Shown here one piece after another: positions 46,307-57,100 of a DNA stretch of 64,000 bases. The notes beneath the pieces were generated by a model. That model did no database searches. It saw nothing but the letters and a program-made list of their open reading frames with translations, and had not been told where the DNA came from. The translations under genes were made by a program, and so were the position numbers. The stretch comes from Undaria pinnatifida (taxonomy: Eukaryota > Sar > Phaeophyceae > Laminariales > Alariaceae). The stretch covers positions 372,001-436,000 of the forward strand of contig JABAKD010000004.1 in the NCBI GenBank assembly GCA_012845835.1. Direction: 5' to 3'. The number at the start of each line of letters is the position of its first letter. Within the stretch, counting starts at the first letter, position 1.

Positions 46307-49300
46307 CCGGTGGGGTTTACCACTTATTCGACGAAGCCCTTTCCTTGGTCAAACATGAAATAACCGATATTTTGGGGATGGTTCATTGGCCAACACTAAA
46401 ACAGGCACAAGCTCATTTTTATTTTGCACCCTCCTCCTGCTCGGTACCCTGTTCCCACCCAGACCTTAACCCTCCAAACTGACTGCGGCTAAACAATGTC
46501 ATATTAGACTAGACTATAATTTGATTTATGAAACTTACTAAAAACGGGCAATCGATGAAGTACGCAGCTTGCAAAGATGGGTATCGACTAAATTCGTCGA
46601 ACTCACGGCTGACGTCGTTATAATATTTGTATAATAATATAGTCTAGTAATTGGCCGCAAGCAGGGCCCAACAAACACTGCCCTATGCCACGCCGACCAA
46701 TAATCGAGGGACGGCCGCGCAGCAAATCAAGGGTCGACGACAGTCAACAAAATATTTTGTCGACCAAGTGGTAACCTTCCCCAGCCCCCGAGATTCTAAC
46801 CCCAGCGCAACCGTCACCGTCAGCAGGATGAGTCTATCTGTTACACTACAAATAGTAGCGTGTCAGTCAAGCTGCTGTACTTATGCACCAGGGTAACATT
46901 TAACCTGGTGTACACTCAAGATTTATTCGGAGTTTATAGTGTTGTAGTATACGACAAAAAACGTAAAGTACGTTACCCGCACCGCATATCCTGACCCTAT
47001 TGCTCCGTGCCCCCAACCGTACCTGCGGTCGGTCGACTGTCCGTCTTGTAATTTATTTACCTGTCGATGTACCGGTATTTTCGTCGTACTCGGCAGTCGG
47101 CTTTGGGCAATGCTACGCAAGAGGAAGCACGGGAGCGATCACAACGTGCGACCCTACGGACGGAACCAGCACCATCGAGACCTATCTCGACACCAACTGC
47201 AAGCACCACCTCTACAGCTCAAAAGAAAGTCCGGCGTGTGAGAACCTTCGGGTAGACGGCCATTCGTGCCCTGCGGGAGGGCCCTCTTCGGCGACTTCGG
47301 ACTGCACAAACATGAGTGAGTATTGTACAACAGCAGTAGCAGTGCTGGTCGTCCTATCATATTGTGCCGGTTTTTGCCAGCCAGCAATACCGGCAGTATG
47401 TCGACACCTATACGACAACAATTGTGTGTAGTGTCGATACTGTTACTGTTACTACTTGTAAGCGGGTTCCGGTTGTGCCAGGCGGTTTCACCGGCACAAT
47501 ACAGGCAACGCACACTATTCAATCGGGGGTATAGGGGAGGGGCAGTGCACTACTACTGTGTCATGCTGGTGACAATGCCAATATGCAAGGTGCATGTAAC
47601 ATGCTCACAGGTTGGGCATTAAGTTCTCAGTGAAATGCTGGTGTACGACTCCACACAGAGTACGGTCAAGCAAAAAACCGGGAAAATCACATGTTATGTA
47701 TTATTATTAGTCTAGACTAGTCTACGAGTATTCGGTTGGCCTCGGTATCTTGTTCATGCTATACAGAGTAGCTCGTTGTCAGTGATCTACGACGTTTTAC
47801 TCTTTTGGGTGGACAAACTGTCCATTCACCCTCTCCATTCGCCCTCTCCATTCACCCTCTCCATTCACCCTCTCCATTCACCCTCGACCGTTCGACCCGT
47901 TGAGGGTCCAAGTATGTTGCATACTATTACATACTATTACGGAGGACGATAGTAAATAGGACCAAATATTGTTAGTAAAAATAGATGAATATATAGGTTT
48001 TTGTGTCCACCGTAGGTCCTAGTTACTAGGGACCCCCGTAATACTGTACCTGGTAGGTATTGTACTATTATATTAATACACAAACTAAAGAATTGCGTTG
48101 TTAGCAACTTTCTGGTCCGGTATGAGCGCGCAGCAGTATACCAATACCAAATACCAGTACCCCTCGTAGTGTCGTACAAGTACGATAGTTATGCATACAT
48201 GACGCGTTACGTGTACCGTGACTCGGACACTACATCTGATGTCATTGATGTCATTGACGTCATCATCCTTTACGGTAGGCGGCGTTATCATGCTACCAGC
48301 TATTGCATGTGGCCGATGCTGCAACCGGCAATTTTTCCCTCTGAAGCCCCAAGAACCCTTATCGGTAGGTACTATCATCTGCACACTGTCATTAGTACAG
48401 CAGTATTATTCTACTATACTATTACCATCATTATTATTTTTTATTTTTGCCCTCCGACAATATTATAAAGATAGAGGTGCACTCCAGCTGTGAGATCGAA
48501 GATTTTGTCGAAACTCATCTTTGCGAGCTGTGTGTGATACTCCGATCGCGCGTATTACTCAGCGTGTATCCTCATTAAGGATATAGGTCGGCGACTGCCC
48601 TTGCAACTACAGTGTAGCTATCAGGGTCAACAGGGTGATGTTAGTCAGTCTGTGCGCGGAAACTATAAAACACATTTTTGAGGGGGACAAAATCTGACAG
48701 CTGTGGAAGGAAAATATCATCATTCAGTTTATCAAGTGTATCCTGTAAGTCGGATAATCGGTGAGGGGAGGGCGGAGATTTTAAGGACGTGGGGACCTGG
48801 GTTTGAACAAGAGGGAGCGGGGGGGGGGGGGGCAACTCAATCTGTGCGCGTAAACCATAAATCCTTTAAGGGGACAAATCTGACGGTTGTGGAAGGAATG
48901 CATGAGTTTATCATGTACTGTATATCCTGTAAGAATATAGCGTAGATGCCGTTTCGATGTAAATCGAATATCCTTCCGTAAAGCAGTAGTATCTACGAAG
49001 TCGAATGAACCTTCCATAAAGCAGTGGTATCTTTCTTTGGGTATCTTCTGCCGTACTAGTATTTAGTAGATGGGAAACAAAGCAGTTGAAATAAGATTGA
49101 GTTTGATTATGTAGAGCTTCAAAGCCGCACGTTATCGCTACCCCAGGTAGTCAAGAGGAGTATCTCCCATCGGACGGCGAAGATGATCTCATCTATTAAT
49201 GGCAGTACACCAGTACCGGTAGACATCGTTCACGCCCGTTCAGCCCCCCCTTAAATACTTGTATCGTAGTATAATACGAATAATGTATAATATGTAGACT

Positions 49301-49551
49301 ATTAATAGATGGGCATGATAAGACAGATGAGCACGTCTAATAATGGAAGATAAAAAATAAAAACGGAGATGGTGATGCTGATGATGGTGTGGTGGTGGTG
49401 GTGGTGGTATCTGCACGCCGACCCAGACAGGTGGGGCCTACCATACCACTCTGTACGGAAATTGACAGCTAGAAATTGAGAGACCAATTGGATCAATTGG
49501 ATATTACTAGTATTATTAATATTACCATTATTATTATTGTTATTGTTATTG

Positions 49552-49597
<46 letters not shown>

Positions 49598-49621
49598 CAT
49601 TATTATTATTATTATTATCAA

Positions 49622-49666
<45 letters not shown>

Positions 49667-52600
49667 TATTACAATTATCATCATTATTATAATTATAATT
49701 ATTATTAATTAATAATTATTAATTAATAATTACTTCGAAGTATTAATTAATACTCCGGAGTATTATTGCGATCACTACTACAATAAGTCATTTTCTTTTC
49801 TTTTTTGCCCCCCGACAATGATGTACTGACTGCATTCTCTTTAAGGCCAATCGAGAGATCTCACAATTATTCCTCGGAAGTACATAGAAGAAAACCACCT
49901 CTTGTACCACTGCAAACGCTGCTGTATCACTACGACGTAGTATCTCACAGTGACTTCGTCCAGTTAATCGTCCCCCGAACCAGAGGTAGGGTTCTCCTAA
50001 TGGTAGATGGGCGTGTGATATAATATTATACCTGGTAGGGGATAGGGGTCGCCCCGGTAGCGTATCAGGTTATCCTCGAGCATGGTATAGGTCAGTTTCG
50101 TGAGTTCGAGCCCCGCCGAGTGCATACTGGTATAAATTCGTTGGGACTTTTTCTTGTGCACAAATTGACTTGCGGGAAGCGCGAGAGCGTGAGTAAGCAA
50201 TACTCGATGAAAAATCGACGAGCAGTGCGATTGCTGAACCCTATGCGCGATAAAAATTGAGGGCGAGAACCGGGGGGCAGAAGGGACAACACCTGTGACC
50301 ACAGCTTGTCGTGAAGCTGGAAAGTAAAAGTGTAAGAAAAAAAAGAAGAAAAGAAAAGAAAAAAGGGGATAGGGGTGCAACCTTAAAGTGGTTAACATCA
50401 ATTAATAATTTACATATTATTGTACATACTATAATATACGACTGTACTGCTGTGTACCCTCCGTTTCTCGCCCCGTCCACCTCCCGCAGGCCCGTACCCG
50501 AGCATAAATCCGGGAACGTTCAACCTGGTAGGGTCTCCGTACACCGATAGGATGTGCGAGCACAGGGCTGGCGGGGACCACATTGTCTCGGGGGAGGCTT
50601 TCGGTGTCGGTAACCGAGAATGTACCCTGTCTACCCTGGTCAGGGGGCCTTTGTTCTCTCTCTCGGAGTGCATGGATGATGGCACGGTTTATGGTAAGGT
50701 CTTTGGTCCGGACGACATCAACTGCAGTGGGGACCTGTACCTGGAAGTGCTTATGTTCCCAAGAGCAGCGCAGACGGATGTGACGGGAGGCATTTGTGCC
50801 CTGGGGGTGTTTGAAGATGGTCGACGGGAGTACTACAGGTAACCATACAGGCTCTACAGTATGTTTATTGGAGACTTTTGGGCTGCGCCAAGGCTTGTGC
50901 CGGGATGGTGTTGGCCTAAACAAGGGCTGTTTTGTTTGGTCTTGACGTCTGCGCTAGATTTGTGTATCATAGAGGCGGTCAGTCGAGGCGGGGCCGATAA
51001 GACAGGAGGTATTTATAGTTATTCCCTCAGGGTGTTTGAGGGCGTTCGACGGAAGTGCCCTTGGTGGGCAACCATGCTAAATACAGGAGACCTGTTGGAG
51101 TGCCTCAAGTACTGTTACGGCCAAAGTTTTTTCTTGTATTTACGAATTAATTTTGTGAAGAGACGGTCAGTCGACGGGTTAGACCGATACGTCAGGAGGC
51201 ATTTGTGCCCTGGGGGTGTTTGAGAATGGTCGACGGAAATAGAAGCCGTGAGTGGCTGGATTGGTGGATTCCCTTATCCCGTTTCGAAGCGCACCTAGTG
51301 TTTTCGGTACAAACCACTTGGAATGTCAGTGGCATGTTTTTCGTGGTAGTGTAAGCGGCGGTCGACGGGAGTACCACTCGTGAGCAAGCGTGCCAGGAAT
51401 TAGCCAGGAGACCGATATTTTAGGGTCCGTGCGCGTGCGCGCGTCAAGGGCTTGTTTCGGTTTAAAGAAGATTTACAGGCTAGCCGATGGATATGAATCA
51501 AATCACGTAACTCACAAGTTCTCCCCCCTACCCCCCCCTAAGGGATGATTTTGTTGCCTTCCTCGGCTGGATCGTTAATTTTGCTTCTTTTGTTTTTTGT
51601 CATCCGGTGGAGCTCTGGCGCCACGCACATCGAAACGGCGAAAGATGCACGTTATGTAAAATCATTACTACTTTCAAGCCGAACGAACTACATTATCATC
51701 ATCATTATCATTATCATTCTCATGTAACTCAGGACCACGTGCAACCTGACGCATACATATAGATATAATGTTATTCATCAGATCTCCGTTCTGCCACCCC
51801 CTTTGGTTTGGCTCTTTGCTCCTCCCTGCTGGATTGTTTTACTGTGTGTTGTGATCTGTCCGAGGGTATGATAGGTTGAAGGCCTGCACCACCAACGCCG
51901 AAACGCCGAAGGAGCCCATCACCGTCACTCCTGCACCGACTGCGCATGCAGAAATGGTCTTTTTGTGAGTCGCGCTTGTGTGGGGTGTTTGTGTGCTTGT
52001 GATGGCGATCTAGTGTTTTTTCCTCGTACTTACTGTAGAATGGAAAATGGTGTGTTTGTGTGCTTGCAACAAAACGGTTGAGTGTTTTTTCCTATCAAGA
52101 GTGCTGCAGTGTAATACAACGAACACACGAACATGTGACGAATGGTTTTGTTTTGTTTGTCGGTGGCATTTGGTGGCATTATAGTCTAGTGTTGCGCGTT
52201 TTGGGGTTCCACGGTTTCTATCGAAGGCGTAAATTAACGAATGTTTTGTGAACTACAGTTGATAGATAGTATGAACTAGTTTAATTGCGCCACCCACACA
52301 CTCTTTCACTCTGTATGTAACATATTACACATCTCCGTTCCTATTTCGTACTCTATTGTGTACCCATCTCTATTTTTTATTACGTACTGCTATTGTGCAA
52401 CCATCATACTTCGTAGGTAGAGCTCTAGCCTCTAGCAGAGTACGAGGTGCGTAGCGTATGCATTTTCCATGTATATTTGGGACACTTGCAACGTCATTAT
52501 TGCGGTCGTGTTGGATACCAGGTACCTGGTATATTGTCATGTCTTGTGCGCCACGTCGTTTTGGGTTGCGATGGTGTGGTGTGTTGTCGTGTCTTTTTAT

Positions 52601-55600
52601 TTTTTCACCTACGTCGCGGGTGTAATGGTCTTTCATTTGTGTACGGAATGGTCTTTCATTTGTGTACGGAATGATCTTTCATTTGTGTGCGTTTGTCATG
52701 TTTTACGATTGACACCAACGGTGCATGTTGTCGGAAGACAACCATACTAACCACAGTACGAGGTATGGCTCGCGGCACGCGCTGAACCGGAACAATTGCC
52801 GGAAGAAAGCAGGCCCCGTGTACCGTATGCTCGGGGACGCACAGCCTGCTAATTGCGGCCTGCAACACCATCTCGAAACAATTAAAATCAGAGGTAGACC
52901 GAAACGGCGCTATAATGTCATTTGTCAATAGTTCGGGGTTCCACGTTAGTACGGTGAAGTGCGCTTGTGCTGATGTCGTTCCAATTTGGTGCGTTAATCG
53001 TCTCGTTGAATGACCACCCTTATTCTCTGCGGTGTGGTCGAAACACCGTGCTACTCCCCCCGTGACCTACCCAACGCCGATCCAGCTTTACTTCCCCATG
53101 ACCGCCGTCCTCTGGTAGCGTTCAGGAAGGCACACAAGATATCTCGATTGCATCCCACAGCTGCGATCGAGAGATTCTGCGTGCCGTTTTCGACGCTACC
53201 AGAGGACAGCGGTCATGGGGAAGTAAAACTGGATCGGCGCTCGATGAGTGCCTGGGGCAGTGGCACGGCGTTACGACCATAAGGCGGAGGGCGGGGGGGG
53301 GGCTAGGCCTTATGTTGTTGTTTGTTGTTTGCCGTCAGACCATGAATGTGCTGGCACCATGGGCTTCAAAACATTCATGACTACTAAACGTTCCAGAAAA
53401 CCAAGCGAATCTCCGCGGTACGAATCTTCGCACGAAGTTATCGGGAAACATGATTGAAGCCATCATACCCCTATGGTACAACACCAGCAACACACATACT
53501 GTACTACGGTACCATCTATCATATTCAGGAGGGGTCCGGTCCGTCCCACCTCAGCGCGCTTTTATTTACTTCGGTATTCCACGTTGCTGCGGTGAAGTTT
53601 GCTTGTCTCGATTTCATTTCTGTTGAGTGCGGCAGCTACCGTACTGAAGGACGGGGCTTATCCTCCGCGCTTTAATGGAAACGCCTTGCCTATCTCCCAG
53701 AGAGCTGCACCCTTGCCCATCCAGCTTTATTTTTGGCGTGGTCGGTCTCTCTTGTGGCGTCGATCATGGTACACAAGATCTCTCGATTGCGTCAGTCGGC
53801 CGTGATCCTGAGATGTTGCGTGGCTTGTTTGACGCACTGGAGGACAGCGGCCATGGGAGGGTCGAGCTGGATGGGTTAGGGTGCTCGTCTGGGGGAGTGG
53901 CACGGCGTTACGACAAAAAAGGCGGAGGGTGGGGGGTGATGGGGTTTGAGTAATAGCGAAGCGGCGTCGAAGATACGTTTATGGCCCAACAACGCGAGGA
54001 GCGTACCAGGTATATTTTATCATGTTCTGGAGGAGTCCCACTTTAGTGCAGTTCGTTGTACTAATGGGTCGGGGTTCCATGTAAGTGCAGTAAAATTCGC
54101 TTGGCTCGACTAGTTTCAATTTTGAGGCGGCCAACTTCATAGTCGTAGTCGTACTCGTAGTCAAGGACTAGCCTGATCTCTCCGCGGTTTTGACCGAAAA
54201 TGGCGAACCGCCGTGCCACTTTCCCAGGGAGCTGCCCATTCTAACCTAACCCACCCAACGCCCATCCAGTATTGGTCACGACCGATGTCCTCTGTTAATA
54301 ATGTTATATGTAGATCGTCGGATAAGGCACACAGAATCTCGCGATCGGGAGATACTGTGCTCCTTCTTCGATGATATTTGAAGGCAGCAGTCATGGTAAA
54401 GTACAGCTGGATGGGCGTCGGGTTGGTCTCTGTGGCCCATCGTCCCCTTTTTCCTCTGAAACACGTCAAAAGTGTTCATGGCAGTGACGACCACGAAAAA
54501 CTTGGTACGCCGGGTGCAGTCGACTGTAGAGGGGATGAGGATGGTGAAGACTCGTCCCCTGCTAAAACACGCAAAATATAAACCCGTCCCCTTTCCCCTG
54601 TAAAACATGCAATAGATACAGGTTGGTTCATGTGAAAAAAAACAAATTTTATTCCCCGGCGAACGTCCACACCGTTTTTTTTATTCAGGCCGTGAAATTT
54701 TTCACACGTATTCTATGTGCCATTGCGAAAACCTTACCTGTCGTGTTTTTCTTTTTTTCTTTTTCCTCCTGTCCGATTTTTGTCCGTCAAGATTTTTTGG
54801 AAAATGTGACCCACCTCAGACCAAAACAATTTGACGAAAAAGAATCAAAAAGAAAAAAAAAACGGAGGCCAGGCCTCGGGATGAGCATGTAAAACACGTG
54901 TGCGAAAATTCCGGATATTTATCTCCAAAACGGCGTGGACATTTGAACTTTTGTGCGTACAAATGAGCAAAATACGTTATTTACTTCAAATTACTTGGTT
55001 TTAGTCTAGGATCCAGTTTTCTCGCTAGATTCTGGAACGTCAGATTTTCCATATTTTGCGCGAAAAATTCTACAGATACGCCGTGGAGAACCTCCAACCG
55101 GTTCGTGCAAAATGCGGAGCATTTTTTTTTTTCTCGCGTCTGCTTGGAAAAAGTCTGAATGCTGTTGAAGAATATGAAGGCCTCTCATTGGTCGATACGA
55201 GTTTTGCTGCTAGAGGCAGCCCGAGGCCGTTAAAAAGCAAGTGGCCATGTGACCATGTCACCCTCTTCCATTGGTAATGGGGGTCTATATGATACCGAAT
55301 GTTCACCCTTTGGCTGGAGATATTGCGAGCGGCATTCGCCGGGGAAAGCATTTGTTTTTTTTTACGTGAACCAGCCTGGAGCCTGATAAAACACGCAATA
55401 TTTAACCCGTCGCTATGAAACACGCATACTTGACCCGCCCCCTTTCCCCTCTAAAACGTGAAAAAGCCGCCGTATATGTCTCGTCCCCTTTCCCCCTTCT
55501 TGAACACCCAAATGAAGGCACAAGATAAGAAACCCGCTCCCTTTCCCCTATAATAAGACAAGCAAAATGTCGCCCGTTCCCGTTCCCCGAATCATCCCCT

Positions 55601-56449
55601 TTCCCCCTCCAACACACGCTAAATATTTTGTGTTTCCAAAATTTCGTGCGGTGCAGCGACGACGACGAGACTCTCGGCGAGCCGGCCCCAGTGGACTACA
55701 GAGGGGACGGAGACGACGAAGATTTGCGAGATGGAAGCGATGATGATGACGGCACCAGCTCGTACCTCGACTCGGGAGATGATGTTGTCGCAATCAGGGA
55801 GAAAGAGACTGGTGACGATTCTGAGGACCACAGCTCTGATGAAGGGGAGGATTCGGATAGTGATGATGATGGCTGTCACCATGACCATGATGATGACCGT
55901 GGCGATGAGCATGACGACGAGAGCGATGATGATAGCTTGACTGGTAGTATGGCCCACGGGTGGCCTAGGGATGATGACAGGGATGACGACAGTGGGACCC
56001 ACCACCACCACCACCGAGATGGCGACGAGGGAAGATCTTCTTCCGGCGATGACTACCACCACCACGCTTCGGATGACGATCACCATGGCGATCACCATCG
56101 CGGGGACGGGTCGGATGATGACGATGTTCACTCTTCTCATGAAGATGGCTCAGGCTTGGAAGACGGCGATTCGCATCGTGGAAGCGAGTCTTCTTCGGAG
56201 GATGGAGGCGGCCGTCGCAGTGATGATGACAGTATCGGGGGGCGTAGGGATGATCAATCCGATGATGATCTTGATGCGAACGCCTCCGGGCGCGGGGGAG
56301 ACGTGGATGGGGATGGGGACGATGGACTTAGCGGAAATGGAATATTTGCGATCGTGTTTGGCGTGGCGGTGTCGCTGTCTATCTGCCTGTTGTCCTTTAT
56401 TCTTGCGTCGGCTGGCGATAACCGCTCGAAGGTAGGCCCAAAACCATAG
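43181..56449 (+). CDS. Unrecognised secreted/type I membrane protein, Cys-rich then Asp/His-rich
   Basis: Five exons, 43181-43397, 47097-47315, 50490-50838, 51875-51964 and 55657-56449, join in phases 1, 1, 2, 2 and encode 555 residues. The N-terminus MIPPPARREAPIVAALASLL plus LLSSAPRASA is a signal peptide: basic n-region, hydrophobic core, small residues before cleavage. Exons 1-4 carry 13 cysteines (QCYARG, TTCDPT, TNCKHH, PACENL, HSCPAG, SDCTNM, MCEHR, RECTLS and others), suggesting a disulphide-bonded ectodomain, then a Thr/Pro linker (EPITVTPAPTA). Exon 5 is about 220 residues of Asp, Ser, Gly, Glu and His with HHHHH runs, then one membrane span (GIFAIVFGVAVSLSICLLSF). I do not recognise the family. 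Acidic and His clusters could bind cations; that is inference. An upstream in-frame ATG exists at 43139. The C-terminus may differ if the donor at 56432 is used. Confidence 0.75.
43735..44055 (+). repeat. two-unit tandem duplication, period about 228 bp, in intron 1 of the membrane-protein gene
   Basis: GCATGCCACGTCCGCGTTGATCGG near 43742 and GCATGCAACGCTTTGATCGG near 43970 start blocks that both continue TATTTCTG/GTTTCTG, GGTGC and CTCCCTGCCTC. A smaller doubled GTGCCTACCCTACCCA lies at 43445-43485. Confidence 0.7.
44765..44862 (+). repeat. repeat E, truncated copy
   Basis: GTT run, CTCACATTAACTCGCATAAT, GTCACAGGACAGGCTCCAGT and CTGAGGAATACC, then loss of similarity. Confidence 0.8.
46244..46308 (+). 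repeat. CAA/CAG trinucleotide microsatellite
   Basis: About 20 CAA or CAG triplets. Intronic, so the polyglutamine frame is probably not translated. Confidence 0.95.
46560..46615 (+). repeat. D-core motif
   Basis: ACGCAGCTTGCAAAGATGGG, then TTCGTCGAACTCACGGCTGA. Related segments: 7890-7935, 9635-9680, 27570-27600, 32340-32395 (inverted), 39700-39752, 41487-41555 (inverted) and 48484-48540 (inverted). Confidence 0.7.
47816..47886 (+). repeat. 13-bp tandem repeat
   Basis: About five units of CCATTCACCCTCT with one CCATTCGCCCTCT. Confidence 0.9.
48484..48935 (+). repeat. repeat D, copy 2 with a partial tandem extension
   Basis: Inverted relative to 39405-39755 and continuous over 48484-48830. 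The block GGGGACAAAATCTGACAGCT-GTGGAAGGA then recurs as GGGGACAAATCTGACGGTTG at about 48878, after a G-run. Confidence 0.75.
49380..49760 (+). repeat. GGT run and long ATT-type microsatellite
   Basis: GTGGTGGTGG at 49390-49408; then from about 49495 to 49740 nearly uninterrupted ATT/TTA triplets with a few ATC, GTT and AAT. The long poly-isoleucine frames here are artefacts of the repeat. Confidence 0.95.
50038..50376 (+). repeat. SINE-B copy with a perfect 12-bp target-site duplication
   Basis: The element (about 50047-50364) has the A-box-like GGTAGCGTATCAGGTTATCC, the B-box GAGTTCGAGCC, the SINE-B body and an AAGAAAAGAAA-type tail. GGGGATAGGGGT flanks it at 50038-50049 and 50365-50376, as expected for target-primed retroposition. 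Confidence 0.9.
50989..51390 (+). repeat. decayed tandem copies of the 3' edge of exon 3 of the membrane-protein gene
   Basis: The working edge at 50784-50840 holds GGAGGCATTTGTGCCCTGGG, GGTGTTTGA and GGTCGACGGGAGTAC-ACAG/GT. Copies are at about 50999-51060 (GGAGGTATTTATAG.., GGGTGTTTGAGG), 51193-51240 (GGAGGCATTTGTGCCCTGGG again, then GGTCGACGGAAATAG) and 51358-51385 (GGTCGACGGGAGTACCACTC/GTGAGC). Confidence 0.85.
53034..53280. repeat. near-perfect palindrome (foldback element), arms about 120 bp
   Basis: GCCGATCCAGCTTTACTTCC and CCATGACCGCCGTCCTCTGG on the left are mirrored by CCAGAGGACAGCGGTCATGG and GGAAGTAAAACTGGATCGGC on the right, and similarity reaches the ends (GTGGTCGAAACACCGTGCTA against ACGGCGTTACGACCAT). 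Centre near 53157. The transcript would fold into a long hairpin. Confidence 0.88.
53570..54440. repeat. two diverged copies of the foldback element with family R leaders
   Basis: Copies at about 53670-53915 and 54195-54435 keep CCATCCAG, GACCG..(C/T)CTCT, TCTCG(A/C)(T/G), AGCTGGATGGG and a GTGGCACGGCGTTACGAC-type end. Each of the three copies (with 53034) is preceded by a family R repeat (GGTATTCCACG/TTTAGTGC-GGTGAA). Together they form a degenerate array of about 500-bp units inside the membrane-protein intron. Confidence 0.7.
54478..54560 (+). pseudogene. decayed copy of the acceptor edge of exon 5 of the membrane-protein gene
   Basis: GCAGTGACGACCACG, then GTCGACTGTAGAGGGGATGA aligns with 55653-55725 (GCAGCGACGACGACG, GTGGACTACAGAGGGGACGG). 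In frame it reads LGTPGAVDCRGDEDGED against LGEPAPVDYRGDGDDED of exon 5. The acceptor AG is retained, but no donor is evident. Confidence 0.8.
54545..55625 (+). repeat. CCCCTTTCCCC(T)-TAAAACACGCAAAATAT minisatellite, split
   Basis: Units of about 30-40 bp at 54550-54615 and 55375-55625 share GTCCCCTTTCCCCTCTAAAA, CACGCAAAAT and AACCCG. They precede both the exon 5 copy remnant and the working exon 5. The 54640-55370 stretch between them has no recognised feature apart from T-runs. Confidence 0.75.
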
Positions 56450-56599
56450 GGACGACATAGGGAAGCCCTTTAGTTTAGTTTAAACCCTTTTCGCGCTGCA
56501 CCCATGACTTTTGGGCCAAAGTACCAGGAGATAGTGTGGGTTGTTTTTTTGCAATAGCAACAGCAGGGCGAGGTGGGAATGCGCTCTGGGAGGTTTGGT

Positions 56600-56755
56600 G
56601 GCCTGGATGAGATTAGGTTTTGGGTGGAGTTTGGCTTAGCTTGGCTTCACCTTGCTCGGGTTGACTTGACCTTGCTTGAGGAGGCCTTGATTGGCTTGAG
56701 TTGGCTTGGCTTTGGCTTGGCTTTGGCGTGGTTTGGCTTTGTTTCGCCTTGAGCA
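56600..56755 (+). repeat. TTGGCTT/TTGACTT short tandem repeats
   Basis: Many TTGGCTTGG-, TTGACTTGACC- and CTTTGGCTTGG-type words in an irregular array. Confidence 0.75.
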
Positions 56756-57100
56756 CTAGCTAAGGCAACACATCCCAAGTTGGATTATTGCGCGCTATAG
56801 ACTGGCACCATCCGGCTGGATAGCGACCTACTGCCGCCCGTGATGTTTCGTGATGCTTCGTGATGTTTCATGGAATCATCGCGTGTTACGACGATTGCAC
56901 AACAGATAAGCACCTGCTTTCGAATACAAGGGGTGTTAGCGCGTGAGGCGAAATTGGCAAATATAATAATCTCTCTTGTCGTCCGCACCGAGGCAGCATT
57001 TAGCTGTCTAGTGCATCGAATTTGTGCTTTATTCTATTTTTTGTCCCCCTCCCCCTTTGCGTCTTCGACGTGCCCTTTCCCCCGAGCTCTTTATTTGCAG

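Noticed and set aside
46082-46358. Polyglutamine, polyasparagine and polyleucine frames
   Set aside because: They come from a CAA/CAG repeat inside an intron of the membrane-protein gene.
49476-49712. Poly-isoleucine open frames on both strands
   Set aside because: An ATT microsatellite gives these automatically.
55619-56140. 173-codon minus-strand frame rich in Val and Ile
   Set aside because: It is the antisense of the Asp/His-rich exon 5 (GAC/GAT read backwards) and has no splice context.
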